Shown here piece by piece: positions 1 to 9,384 of a stretch of 64,000 nucleotides of DNA. This DNA is from Stromatinia cepivora (lineage: Eukaryota; Ascomycota; Leotiomycetes; Helotiales; Sclerotiniaceae). Each line of letters opens with the position of its first letter. Within the stretch, counting starts at the first letter, position 1. The stretch covers positions 1,302,001-1,366,000 of the forward strand of contig RCTD01000015.1 in the NCBI GenBank assembly GCA_014898415.1, written 5' to 3'. Below the pieces are notes generated by a model. It was not told where the DNA came from. It ran no database searches and saw nothing but the letters and a program-made list of their open reading frames with translations. A program made the translations under genes and the position numbers.

Positions 1-51
1 CTTTTTTCTTTTGATGATAATATTTCTTCTATATTTATTGTTTAATTAAAT

Positions 52-90
52 CAGTCACTCTAGTTTCCGGTCATTCTAATTTACCACCTC
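52..90 (+). repeat. Left terminal inverted repeat of the pogo element
   Basis: The sequence cagtcactctagtttccgg and the following tcattctaatttaccacc resemble the reverse complements of the copies at 1771-1796, 1861-1906 and 2098-2145. Differences are mainly C/T and G/A, in keeping with RIP. Confidence 0.7.
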
Positions 91-171
91 AATATAAGCT
101 ATGCTCAATCTTTAAATTTTAATAATTCAATAATTATTTAATGAATCATTATTAAATTTTAATAAATTATG

Positions 172-1260
172 ATTTATATAATATCGAAATCCTATACTGA
201 AGATGATATTGCAATGGTATTAAATACAATTATAAATGGAATATAAATACAAAAAGTTTGTTCAAATTATAATATATCAAGAAGCACTCTTCAAGATCGA
301 ATAAATAATTATTTCTTTTATAAAAAAGATACCCAAAATCAATAAAAGATAACTTCGATTCAAAAGAAAGGATTAATAGATTAAATATTAATATAGAAAA
401 ATTAAACTTAATAATAAATTTATAAAATTGAAGAGTATCTTTTTAATATAAAAGAAAACGATTCTATATTTGGAAAACGATAAATACAAATTTTTTTTGA
501 AAAGAAATCCTGAAATTAGAATCAAAAGGCAATACCGAACCGATTTTACAAAAGTTTCGAGTATTATTTATGATATTATCTCGAAATAGTTTCAAAATCT
601 CGAAATTCCTGATATTAAGAGTATAAAACTTGAAAACCGATAAAATATAAATGAAACTGATATTATAAAGGGCTAGGGTTTCAATAATTTGATAATAGAG
701 AATTTAAAATATCGTTTTATTCTAAAAAAAACAACTTGATTTAAGAGTTTGGATGTCTTTTATTAAGTATATTTCAGTAATAAAGTATTTATTCAAATTA
801 TTTGTTATTTATAAAAATAAAAGTGTTCAATAATAATAATTCCCTACAGACCTCGATCTATATAAAGATTGAAACTTTATTGTTATACAAAATGAATAGA
901 TAATCAGTACTACAAATCTTGAATAGCTTAAAAAGATGTTTATTTTTGAAATTACTCTTTTTCAATTCGAAAAGGCTAAACTATTTATATTGAATAGATA
1001 TAAAAATCATAAAATTATAGAATTTATACTTGAATACTTCAAGAAAAATATTTATCTTTTATTATTATATATATTATATATATTACAATTATTTGATTTA
1101 TTTATTTTCTTATTATTCAAAAATATCTATTGATATATATTCAATAAATTAAGTTCTTTATTCGATTCAATATTAATTGAAAAATCGAGTTTTCTTTTTT
1201 ATTATTAGAAAGTTCGAATAGAAGATTTAATAATTTATAATATTAAAGTTAAATAAAATC
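172..1260 (+). pseudogene. Fot1/pogo transposase, RIP-inactivated
   Basis: The N-terminal part (about 178-310) translates to a Psq-type helix-turn-helix with the family's YTEDD start and an SRSTLQDRI core that matches the pogo/Fot1 'sTLr-Ri' DNA-binding helix. Around 646-690 there is a NETD...KG.GF string corresponding to the 'N.DE.G...G' region around the first catalytic aspartate. At 936-1133 the reading ILNRYKNH...FKKNIYLLLLY...LFDLFIF matches the 'liLDg..SH...n.I.ll.lP..sSH.lQPLD...F' block of the DDE core, with the key D and S/P residues mutated. Many stops and frame changes exclude function. The family assignment rests on motif order, seen directly. Confidence 0.75.
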
Positions 1261-1770
1261 ATTTATAAATAGATTCTTGCTTGAAAATAACGAAGGTTTT
1301 ATTAATGAACTCAACTTTTGATAATGATTTAAAGCTTTAATAGAACAAAAAGATATCTTTTATTGATTGAAAAACATTTCAAAAGGTATTTGATTTTCGA
1401 TTATATATTTATATAATAATCCAAGAAAAAGAAACTGATCTTTCAATATAATATTTGTTTTTTTTGTAAGATTTCGAAAGATTTTGATACTAAGAATTAT
1501 AATCTTATGGAATTAAAATATCAAATAAAGTCATTGAAGTATCGAATAGATCAATTGAATTCTAAGAAAAGATATCAAGTTCGGATTAATTCGAATTCGA
1601 AATTTACAGAGATTAAAGTTATTAGAGAAACCCAAATTGAAGTTAAAGATTATGAAATTAATAAAAATGATAACGATAATATAATAGAAATTAATAATAT
1701 AAACGATTTCGTTGAATACGAATAGTTGTTGAGTTATTAATATAAAAATAAAAATAATGAATTTTTTTAA

Positions 1771-1796
1771 TGGTGGCCGGAAACTAGAGTGGTTAA
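1771..1796 (-). repeat. Inner copy of the pogo terminal repeat
   Basis: tggtggccggaaactagagt is nearly the exact reverse complement of the left end (ctagtttccgg shared). It lies 65 bp inside the copy at 1861-1906, so the right end either carries a doubled repeat or two related elements overlap here. Confidence 0.65.
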
Positions 1797-1860
1797 AATT
1801 AATTATATCAATTAATTGTAAAGTTATTAATAGATGAAAATTGTAGTTTTTGATATAAAA

Positions 1861-1906
1861 GAGTGGCCCGAAACAGGGGTGGCCCGAAAGTAGAGTAATT
1901 GACTTA
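1861..1906 (-). repeat. Right terminal inverted repeat of the pogo element
   Basis: The most GC-rich and least mutated copy, with two gtggcccgaaa blocks followed by tagagtaattgactt. Its reverse complement aligns to the left end at 52-90. Confidence 0.7.
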
Positions 1907-2097
1907 TATAAATTATATACAAATTAAAACTCGAAAATTCAATCTTAAATATCTCGATGAAAAAAATTATGAAAAATCTGAAATTTTCAGAATTTATTAT
2001 TATATAAGTAATAAATCCATATTCAAAATTTCAGAAAATTATATTTATAAATAAGAAAGTAAAAAAAATGTTGATTTTTATGATTTTTGATGTGAAA

Positions 2098-2145
2098 AAG
2101 TAGCCTATAAAAGAGATGGCCCATATATAAAGTAGTTGACTTGCT
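2098..2145 (-). repeat. Third pogo-type terminal repeat
   Basis: gtagcctataaaagagatgg followed by cccatatataaagtagttgac has the same order of blocks as 1861-1906 (gtggcccgaaa / gtggcccgaaag / tagttgac), with G-to-A changes. It may mark the end of a second, overlapping element. Confidence 0.55.
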
Positions 2146-2262
2146 GTTAGTATTGTATTAATATTAATATCCTACTCAATTATATCTACAAAGTATAATT
2201 GAGTTATTATTAGTATTATATTAATATTAATATCTTAATCAATTATATCTACAAAGTATAGA
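2144..2262. repeat. 63-bp tandem direct repeat, about two copies
   Basis: The block attaatattaatatc...caattatatctacaaagtat occurs at about 2157-2203 and again at about 2220-2260 with a 63-bp period. A shorter relative, ttaactatgtttacaaagtatgattgag, follows at about 2296-2326. The array starts at the pogo repeat and runs up to the GC-normal promoter region of the secreted-protein gene. Confidence 0.6.
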
Positions 2263-2496
2263 AATAGAAAAATGATTCAAAGCATTTATCCTATTTAACT
2301 ATGTTTACAAAGTATGATTGAGTTACTGTTAGTGTTAATGTTACCGTTGGTGTTGCTGCTGGCGGCTCAGCGGGTAGCGACAGCCACGCCTCGAAATAGA
2401 CGGAGATCCTACAGCCGCATCTCTGATTATGGGATGGAATCCACCTCGCCAGTGCGTTAAGAATTATCTTCATGTCAAGCGTTAGCATTTTCAGAG

Positions 2497-2504
2497 TATA
2501 TAAA
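2497..2504 (+). promoter_or_regulatory. TATA-like box of the secreted-protein gene
   Basis: gagTATATAAAgag lies about 138 bp before the ATG at 2642. The stretch between is pyrimidine-rich (cctttccttttcctttccgc), a common feature of fungal leaders. Confidence 0.5.
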
Positions 2505-2641
2505 GAGAGTTTGAAGTCCCCGTTTCCTTTTCCTTTCCGCAGACCAATCTCGCATTTCCTTCCCTACATCGACGCTCGAACACTACAAAAGCTTTATCCA
2601 TATTCCATATATCACTGCATTTCCTTCATCCTTACACCACA

Positions 2642-3487
2642 ATGAAGCTTTCTTTCAATTTCAATCGGGGTGTGAGCCTCACAGCACTCATCTTCTTCCT
2701 TCTCTCGATTCTGAACATTGCAATCGCCGCACCTCTATCCCAGAACGGTGTTAGTGAGAAGTCTTTAACTGCACGAGCGGTTAGAGGATCCACGATTACT
2801 GTAGACGAGTACATGGCGTACCTTCAACAGTACTATCCAAAGACCGATCAATACATAGAATACAGCGGCTACTCAGAACCCCAAGTAAAGGCGTTCCAAG
2901 CAAAGAACCCTGGCTACTACTACTACGACGACTTCTTCAATGCCGACAACCCCAATTCGTACTGGGATAAGGCTTTTGCGGCGGATGAGCGTGAGGATGA
3001 TGCTGAAGCATCTGGCAATGCTATATCAATGGTTGCTACCGATAAGATTACAGTCTTTGGTGCTGCGCAATGGAAGACAGCAGGAGCAGCATCCTTCTAC
3101 GCAACTACTGAAGCTGATATAAACTTGGCTAGACTCGCATCTGGAGATCTTAAGTCCATTAACCACATGGCTAAAGATGCAACAGACCTATCGGAAATCA
3201 TGGCTACAGAAGACGCCGACGGGCTTCACTATAACGCCGACTATACGGAGGGAACCGCAAACAATTCTGAGCCTTATTGCGGCACCCCAGGATGCGATAG
3301 CCCTGAAACAAACTCTGAAAGAAGCAGCACCGCTAGCAACAGCGCATATGGTGATCCTGCCGCTCAAGAAACTCCAATAGGTGACCCTGCGGCTCCACAT
3401 GATCCAGCGACCACTGACCCTAAGCCGACTACGACTACTACTACTGACCCAGCGGTTGTTGAGGACCCTGGTGATATCCACATCTAA
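2642..3487 (+). CDS. Small secreted protein, unknown function (281 aa)
   Basis: Intact 281-residue frame with normal base composition, in sharp contrast to its AT-rich neighbours. The start is the first ATG, in the context cacaATGaag. Residues 1-29 form a clear signal peptide: basic start, hydrophobic core LTALIFFLLSILNIAIA, likely cleavage before APL. A possible dibasic-free propeptide ends near LTARAV (about residue 47). The mature part begins with a Tyr/Asp-rich region (YYYYDDFF), then a mixed Ala/Asp/Thr-rich region. Only two cysteines occur after the signal, in a YCGTPGCDSP motif near residue 217. The last 60 residues are low complexity with repeats of GDPAA and a Thr run, and no GPI signal follows. 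I do not recognise a family. It could be a cell-wall or effector-like protein, but that is inference from secretion and from its place beside a repeat island. Confidence 0.8.
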   Translation: MKLSFNFNRGVSLTALIFFLLSILNIAIAAPLSQNGVSEKSLTARAVRGSTITVDEYMAYLQQYYPKTDQYIEYSGYSEPQVKAFQAKNPGYYYYDDFFNADNPNSYWDKAFAADEREDDAEASGNAISMVATDKITVFGAAQWKTAGAASFYATTEADINLARLASGDLKSINHMAKDATDLSEIMATEDADGLHYNADYTEGTANNSEPYCGTPGCDSPETNSERSSTASNSAYGDPAAQETPIGDPAAPHDPATTDPKPTTTTTTDPAVVEDPGDIHI

Positions 3488-4082
3488 ATAAGAGTTGACT
3501 ACAAGCCATTGCTTGTCGTCGAAGCCTGCAGGAGGAGGGAGCCGGGAGCACGAGGCCGAGAGAAGATTGTTTCAGGGACGGAATCACCACCTTTCTTTTA
3601 TTGACGCTTAGCTAGTCTGGATAGAAAATGCAATAGAATGTTTTTGTTTTGATATAAGCCCAAAGCTGACCGAGGGTCCGTCTGGTTGAGGTTTCGCGTG
3701 CACTATCGTCTCTTGTCATATAGTGAAGTGTCATTAGTTTGCCCCCCCCCGTCTTATTATTATTATGCCGCTTTAATTAAATGCCTTGAAGCATTGTAGG
3801 TGGTTTAGTGTCTTATGCCCTGGAAATATAGCATCCTTAGTGCTAGTGATCGCTAACTTTTTAGGGTGCTTACACTATTTACACTATGTCTTGATGTTCT
3901 TTTTCTAAGAGCAGCAGCGTGCACGGACTACATAACCTGGGGGGTTATAGCTGAGAAAGTAAGCGATCATAAGTTTACGTGCCCCACCAAAACAAGCATC
4001 AGTATTACATTGCAAATAAATACATATCAAAACAACCACCCATTATTAGCACTCAATTTTGAAACACAATGTACTAGTTTAC
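3488..4082. other. Gene-free stretch after the secreted-protein gene
   Basis: Base composition is mixed and there is a run of nine C at 3742-3750. The 3' untranslated part of the upstream gene should lie in the first 200 bases. I see no protein or RNA gene. The right part may contain the unrecognised end of the Tc1 element whose transposase starts at about 4083. Confidence 0.4.
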
Positions 4083-5417
4083 ATGCTCCTAAAATGCCAC
4101 CTTTCCCTAGTACTTTGTGTGCCACCCCTTCGCCCTAATGCACGCTGCTACCCGATATGGCATACTATCAGCAACCTGCTCAAATAAGCTATCAGGTAAC
4201 TCGTCCCATGCTTCTATAAGAGCTCTTTCTAGTGCCTAGATAGCTCCTTCTGATTTCCCCATAGTTAGAAGCTCTAGGTGCCGTTCTAGCACAAGCTTTT
4301 TCAAGTGCCATCAGATATGCTCAATTGGATTTAGGTCCGGCGAGTAAGGTGCCCAATCTGTCAAGGGCATTGCCATATCTTAAAACCACTGCGTAACTGC
4401 ACGAGCAGAATGTATAGGAGCATTGTCCTGCATGAATATAAGACCCGGTTCCCAGCATTTAGGCATTTGGTCGTCGAGTAATTAGAGGTAGGAGCGAGCA
4501 GAGTACCTATGCTTTTTGGACTCGAAGTCACAGTCTAAAGTATATAACTCCGAGCGTTGCTCCTTGCCCTTAATAAACTAAAAGCATCCCCACATCATTA
4601 CAGATATATCCCTTAACTTTGCATATGTCTGTACCATATTAGGATTCCACTTCTCTGCCGGTGTACGAAAGCATTACTCTCTTGCTTTACCCCGCCCCCG
4701 CCCTGCAGAACACTCGTCACTCCACATATATTTCCTCCACTCTACTAATGTCCAATGCTTCTGTGCTTTGCACCACAGGTACCTCTTCCTAGCCACTGCT
4801 TCTATGAGCTCGAGGCGCTTTGCAGCTCGTCAGTTGCGGATATCAGACGGTTCAAATATATACTTAAGGATAAAGGGGTGAAATGTGAACCCTGAAGCTT
4901 CCTTTACTTATGTATACGTATACTTTGGGTATTTTCGAATATAGCGAATAAGGCGTCGAATATCATGATCTATAAATTCTATTGGCCGGCCGGTTCGAGG
5001 TTGGAATTTATCTTCTATACATAATAAGTCTTAAAAAAGGATAATTCGAACTGTGGATTATGGCTCTAAAAGTACACATGCAATAGGAAGTGGTTGATGA
5101 TCTAAAAGAGAGGCCTCAATAATCTGTCTTTTTTTATATGGAGTAAGCTTCTTCTTCTTGATTTTATTCGGGTATGTAGGCCTTAGAATACGGTGTGGAA
5201 TTGATATATAAAGGTTTGAAGTTGGTGATATTGAGGAGAAAGGGTCACAATTCGCGAATTTTCGTGATTCTCGCGTAAACTTTTGAGTTGGTACTGTAGG
5301 TGTTGACATATTATTAGGTAGTTCTACGATGTAAATAGCCATTGCAGGGCCAAATTTCGAATCCTGCCAACCATCAATCGGAAGCATAACACGTGACCTG
5401 GGGATGAATGATGCCAA
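4083..5417 (-). pseudogene. Tc1/mariner transposase (DD34E), inactivated
   Basis: Read on the minus strand. From about 5160 an N-terminal helix-turn-helix is visible (LTPYKKRQII...STVRI), followed by a GRP linker. At about 4735 comes YMWSDEC with the first catalytic Asp. At about 4430-4310 MQDNAPIHSARAV and WAPYSPDLNPIE carry the second Asp and the Glu, separated by 34 residues. The end, near 4083, reads IRAKGWHTKY. Several in-frame stops replace Gln or Trp codons (TTT-TAA-GAT, ATC-TGA-TGG), so it is dead, although it is much less AT-shifted than the LTR elements. Residues upstream of the HTH, up to 5417, remain open but may not belong. I could not identify the terminal repeats, so element boundaries are unknown. 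Confidence 0.85.
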
Positions 5418-5421
5418 AAAG

Positions 5422-5484
5422 GGCGGCTGTTATATTGATACCCCATTTAATTAAACTCGTACCCTTTGAATATTCTAGTACCCT
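5422..5484 (+). repeat. Left terminal inverted repeat of the Mutator-like element
   Basis: Starts ggcggctgttatattgatac and includes aattaaactcgtaccc and attctagtaccc. It matches the reverse complement of 6278-6340 with roughly ten differences. Confidence 0.85.
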
Positions 5485-5852
5485 TTTTGATATATTAGTA
5501 CCCTATTTGGCTAAACCCATACCTTCTAATTGATATACTACTACTATTGATCTTTAAGTTAGTACTTCTAATATTTCAATTGAGTACAAGTCTTTCAATT
5601 CTCAAAATAAAATTTTGCTTTCAATTCTGTAATTCTACTTCTAATCAAACTGAATCTAAATCTTTAATTTTTATTTAATTTATATATAATATAATAAATC
5701 TATACTTAATTAAAGTTATTTCTAGTAATTGTAACGCACAAGAGCCGTAATAGAGCTGAATAAACAGGGTCAATTATGTTCCTTAGAATCTACAACTGAA
5801 GAACTATGGCTCGTAAGGAACAACTAGATATATATATACAAATACACATTCG

Positions 5853-5918
5853 TGAGCTGCGGGGCTGTGCGCATGCGTTATTATGAATCATAACGCATGT
5901 GCACGGACGATCAGCTCA
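5853..5918. repeat. Hairpin inside the Mutator-like element
   Basis: The inner arms gtgcgcatgcgttat and ataacgcatgtgcac pair with one mismatch around an 8-base loop. The outer arms tgagctg and cagctca extend the stem with internal mismatches. The total is about 66 bases near the middle of the element. Confidence 0.7.
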
Positions 5919-6277
5919 TTAATTGATATGGGAGATAAGAGGTATCACGTGATTAGCCTCCTGTGGTTCACGATTCGTGACAGTAATTTAAATTCACTTA
6001 AAGCTTTGAGACTTAAACTCTTGTATCATTTTCTGAATAATCTCAAAATCAGAAGATCTTATAAGAATTAAAAAAATTTCTTTAATAATTAATTATATAG
6101 TATTAGGTCGTTATATAAATAAAATTTATATCTTTGGAATTTATTAATTGAGCTCTATAACTTCTGTTTAGATATTTTTTATTTTTGTTTAATACTTGAA
6201 AAAGAAGAGTACTAATATAAGATAACTTAGTAATTTGTATGGTTAATGTAAAGGTTTTAGACCCAAAGAGGCTTAGC

Positions 6278-6340
6278 GGGGTACTAGAATAATAAAAGGG
6301 TATGAGTTTAATTATTTGGGGTACTATTATAACAGCCGCC
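6278..6340 (-). repeat. Right terminal inverted repeat of the Mutator-like element
   Basis: The reverse complement starts ggcggctgttataatagtac and includes aattaaactcatacccttt and attctagtacccc, mirroring 5422-5484. The 9-bp duplication GCCAAAAAG follows at 6341. Confidence 0.85.
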
Positions 6341-6640
6341 GCCAAAAAGGATGAGGGATGAGGGATCGTTGTTGGTTGTCGAGTGGCTGTGCCGTGGAGG
6401 CACTTTCTGCATAGCCCCGCCAAACTCCTTATTTTTAGAGGTGAATCTGCTATATACATATATACATATTCCTTAAAGGTCTGCACATCGCCTTCGCATT
6501 TGTATTCCTTTACAAGATTCACACCTAGTCCTTCACTCGACCACGACCACGACCACGTTACCCTCGTCTACATTTCCGACTTCCAATACCAAAGCACCTC
6601 CAGCATCATCATCACCACAAAAAAGTCCTCCACTGTAGTC

Positions 6641-7600
6641 ATGGCGGAATTGACCATGGCAGACCTAAAACCTTGGCCGGGCATATACCAGTCATCAAGA
6701 GAAGTATTCGACGTACTTATCGGCGAGGACGCCGCCCTCCCTCTTATTGAGGCACTCTCCTTGGGCGACAACACAACACTACGAAGCATGCTCTTGCAGC
6801 CACAGTGGATTAAGATTGTGCTTCAAGAGCCGCATTGCATTTATTTCCAACAGCGCCCAATCGATGATAAGAACCATGTGCGAACCGTAATGGCGATGCC
6901 AATGTCGAACCTCGAACGGGCAATAATTATAGCAGCTAGGGACGGCCACGCTGCAGCTGTTTCGACTTTACTTAGCTTCGCATCGCAACAAGGCATAAAA
7001 CCCATGTCTGTTATAACAAGGTGGGCAGTTGATAGGGCCATCAACAATGGACACGCCGCTGTATTCGAGGCAATGGCATCTGTAGACCCAAAAGTTGCCA
7101 CTTTTCCACTCGGTCACAGCAATCAGCCACTTGTTCAAGCTGTAAAGCGAAGGAAAACCGAAGTAGTCACCGTACTTCTTCAACATGGTGCAAATCCGAT
7201 ACGTACTGATAAAGTCGTAAGCTATGCTTCGTCTCTTCTGTCTTTCGCCGCTAAGGCCGAAGGTACTCGCATGACTGAATTGCTGTTGAAGCACGGTGTC
7301 TCCGTCGCTTGTTCTGGCGCATTACACACCGCTGCAGAACTTGGCGCTCTCGATACTATGCGCCTCCTGATGCAGCACGGCGCTGACGTGAACGAGCTAC
7401 TTCCGGCAGACACTCTAACGCCACACCATAACTCCCTATATCCTACCTGGACGCCAATGCATTTCGCGGCTTCTGTTGGCCAAGTCGACGCCATGAAGCT
7501 GTTAGAGAGTAACGGAGCACGCTCTGATGCGAAGGATGGGAATGGAAAAACCCCTGCGCAACTGCTAGAGGAATACAAGAATGATGACACCGATGTTTGA
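6641..7600 (+). CDS. Ankyrin-repeat protein (319 aa)
   Basis: The frame is open from 6383, but the part before 6641 reads like leader sequence (low-complexity HDHDHDH, STSSIIITTKKSS). The ATG at 6641 (gtcATGGcg) is therefore the preferred start, giving 319 residues. About six ankyrin-type helices follow in order: NLERAIIIAARDGHAAAVSTLL, AVDRAINNGHAAVFEAM, PLVQAVKRRKTEVVTVLLQHGANP, LLSFAAKAEGTRMTELLLKHG, GALHTAAELGALDTMRLLMQHGADVNE and TPMHFAASVGQVDAMKLL...GKTPAQLL. No signal peptide, membrane segment or enzyme domain is visible, so it is probably a soluble protein-binding adaptor. Base composition is normal and no intron is needed. A Mutator-like element sits directly in its upstream region. 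Confidence 0.85.
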   Translation: MAELTMADLKPWPGIYQSSREVFDVLIGEDAALPLIEALSLGDNTTLRSMLLQPQWIKIVLQEPHCIYFQQRPIDDKNHVRTVMAMPMSNLERAIIIAARDGHAAAVSTLLSFASQQGIKPMSVITRWAVDRAINNGHAAVFEAMASVDPKVATFPLGHSNQPLVQAVKRRKTEVVTVLLQHGANPIRTDKVVSYASSLLSFAAKAEGTRMTELLLKHGVSVACSGALHTAAELGALDTMRLLMQHGADVNELLPADTLTPHHNSLYPTWTPMHFAASVGQVDAMKLLESNGARSDAKDGNGKTPAQLLEEYKNDDTDV

Positions 7601-8612
7601 GCCCAAAGAAGATGGCATATTTGACTTTATGTCAGTAGAAACGCCAGCTTCGTTTCTAGGCAGTGCTAAAAGTCCTAGCGGTGCAGTGGAGATGCTTAGC
7701 GTTGATTGGACGTGATTATACGTGTCACGCCACTGTCTAGAAGTGGAGGTCTGGAGGAATGCCAGGTGATTTGGATCATATGATGATATGGCCACAGTTG
7801 CCCTCGCTTAGCGACTTTGTACACTAGTTGCCAGGCCTCGAAGCCTCTCTTTCCTCTTTAGCTTTGTTTGGTCTAATACAGCTTACTTTACTTAGTTGTT
7901 GCTTGGTGTGTGTTGGTGACAGCAGCCGTGCATCTGCTTCTGAGCGTCCGACAGCTGTAGACTCGAGTAAGGCTGGTTCTAGGTTGCCTGCTAAGAGAAA
8001 AGCACTTAAGGAGTTATCCTCCTTGATTTAGATATAGGCTGCTGATCTTACTAGTATCCCTAGAATCTCCGAGAACCAAACTGGCAGACCTACTATTGCA
8101 CCTCTTTTATAAGCTCCTCTATTTCTTGATTATTATCCATGGATTTATGATCTCATCATCCTTTGGTTCTGCGAGTCTCTTGTCCGCACGTGTGCAGGAA
8201 AACCATATCCAGACACAATGCACCAAGCCTTGAGTATCTGATGTAACTCGCGCCAAACACCGACAAGCGTATTAGGAAGCAATTCGTATCGCAAAGGAGG
8301 CATAGGACACAAATTAAATAAGCATGCAAGTGGAGGAGGCTGTAGCCATGAAAGTATGTGACTAATACGGAATACAAGATGCCAGATCGGGACTAACCAA
8401 CGATCAAAGATATGTTTACAACAACTGTTCGTTTAGTGATTTCCACCAGAGATTGACATGGACGAGGAGCTAAGAGAGAAACTTCTTAGCGATATTCAAA
8501 TAATAACAGACTGCCCAAACAACTCCAAGATCTCAGGGAAGTTTAGGGACATACTAGCTCGAAAACGTCGACCTCACAGCTAAAAGCAATTCCTCTCCAT
8601 ATATTGCAGATA
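7601..8612. other. Gene-poor stretch with one tiny ORF
   Basis: Mixed base composition. An open frame at 7828-8031 (67 codons, hydrophobic start, Ser-rich) and a 41-codon frame at 8458-8583 (MDEELREKLLSDIQIITD...) could be exon remnants. Neither shows a domain, and I do not call either as a gene. Confidence 0.35.
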
Positions 8613-9060
8613 CAGTAACCGTGCACTTATATTACCCCAAAACCTTAAAAACGCGTAAATTTCGTGAATTGAATTTTAACTCTTTTTATTATTTATTCAT
8701 CAATAATATTATAATATATTTTCAGAATCTTGAATATTGAAAGAGAGTTAGTTTTTAAGTATTTTATTTTATATTTATGTGGTAAAATTATTGATAAAAT
8801 TTTCAATAGTTTTAGTTCTTATTGTATTGCAATTGATTTTAATTTCGAAGTGCAAATCGTTTATTATATTCTATAGTAAGATATATTATATAATGAAGGA
8901 ATGAATTTACTTTATATTTTTCGAATTAGATTTTATATAGAAAAAGAAGAATATATATTAGTTCGATATATTTGATTATATTTAAAATCAATTTATATAT
9001 AAATAAAAATAGTTGTAAATTTTAAATATAGTATCTTTATTATTAAAAAGATTTTGAAGA
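8613..9060 (+). mobile_element. Left end of a Tc1-like element (copy B1), truncated
   Basis: Begins with TA|cagtaaccgtgcacttatat and matches, base for base with C/T and G/A changes, the first 450 bp of the complete Tc1-like element at 54205. The match stops exactly at 9060, where a family-1 LTR begins, so retrotransposon V inserted here. The missing right part of this copy is not found after the retrotransposon nest. Confidence 0.85.
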
Positions 9061-9368
9061 TGTCACGGAAAGCCTTGCGATCCTCTGTATCCTACAAAGG
9101 ATCAAGGGTATGCTTTCCAATCGGAATAAAGGATCTTCTAGACCTTACCAATCTCTCCGATTGATAAGATAATCCTGATATACTAATAAACAAAGATCTA
9201 GTCTAATTAAGATACATATCAATTAGATAACCATTCATTTATTTATATATACAGCTCTTGATTCATATAATCAAGAGCAAATCATTCAATTCTTTTATTC
9301 TACCAATCATATATACCATCTATTCCCTGATCCCTGAAAATACTTTGTAGTTATATTATTCTATAATA
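9061..9368 (+). repeat. 5' LTR of element V (family 1)
   Basis: Starts tgtcacggaaagcc and ends ctataata (degraded CCGTGATA). 308 bp, and collinear with the other family-1 LTRs at 13341, 21272, 23820, 30112, 35214 and 49970. Confidence 0.9.
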
Positions 9369-9384
9369 ATTATAAGTCCGGTAA
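9369..9384 (+). other. Primer-binding site of element V
   Basis: attataagtccggtaa directly follows the LTR. It is the RIP-altered form of ATTATGAGCCCGGTAA seen (reverse) beside the LTR at 49970. The motif TTATGAG is complementary to the CTCATAA anticodon loop of tRNA-Met. Confidence 0.55.

Larger units (their letters stand above)
52..1906 (+). mobile_element. Degenerate Fot1/pogo (Tc1-mariner superfamily) DNA transposon
   Basis: About 1.85 kb, the usual size of Fot1/pogo elements. It is bounded by related inverted ends: the left end reads cagtcactctagtttccgg and the right end, reverse-complemented, reads agtcaattactctactttcg followed by a gggccac-rich stretch. The interior holds recognisable but broken pieces of a pogo transposase in the plus direction. 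The sequence is extremely AT-rich and stops are frequent, as expected after RIP. Which of three right-hand terminal-repeat copies belongs to this insertion is not certain, so the right boundary could be 1796, 1906 or 2145. A TA target duplication could not be verified. Confidence 0.75.
5422..6340. mobile_element. Mutator-like non-autonomous element (MITE), 919 bp
   Basis: Both ends carry matching inverted repeats of about 63 bp that start ggcggctgttata. They are flanked by a perfect 9-bp direct repeat GCCAAAAAG (5413-5421 and 6341-6349). Long terminal repeats with a 9-bp duplication are the hallmark of Mutator-like elements; hAT elements give 8 bp and Tc1 elements give TA. The interior is AT-rich, has no recognisable transposase and contains a strong hairpin. 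Removing the element and one repeat restores a continuous gatGCCAAAAAGgatgaggg. The insertion lies between the dead Tc1 element and the ankyrin gene, about 300 bp from the latter's ATG. The superfamily assignment is inference from the termini. Confidence 0.8.

Noticed and set aside
3188..3481. Minus-strand frame of 97 codons
   Set aside because: Shadow of the secreted-protein gene, with no independent start context or domain.
5883..6071. 62-codon frame inside the Mutator-like element
   Set aside because: Starts in the hairpin loop, lacks any transposase motif and lies in a non-autonomous element.
7222..7590. Minus-strand frame of 122 codons
   Set aside because: Shadow of the ankyrin-repeat coding sequence on the other strand.
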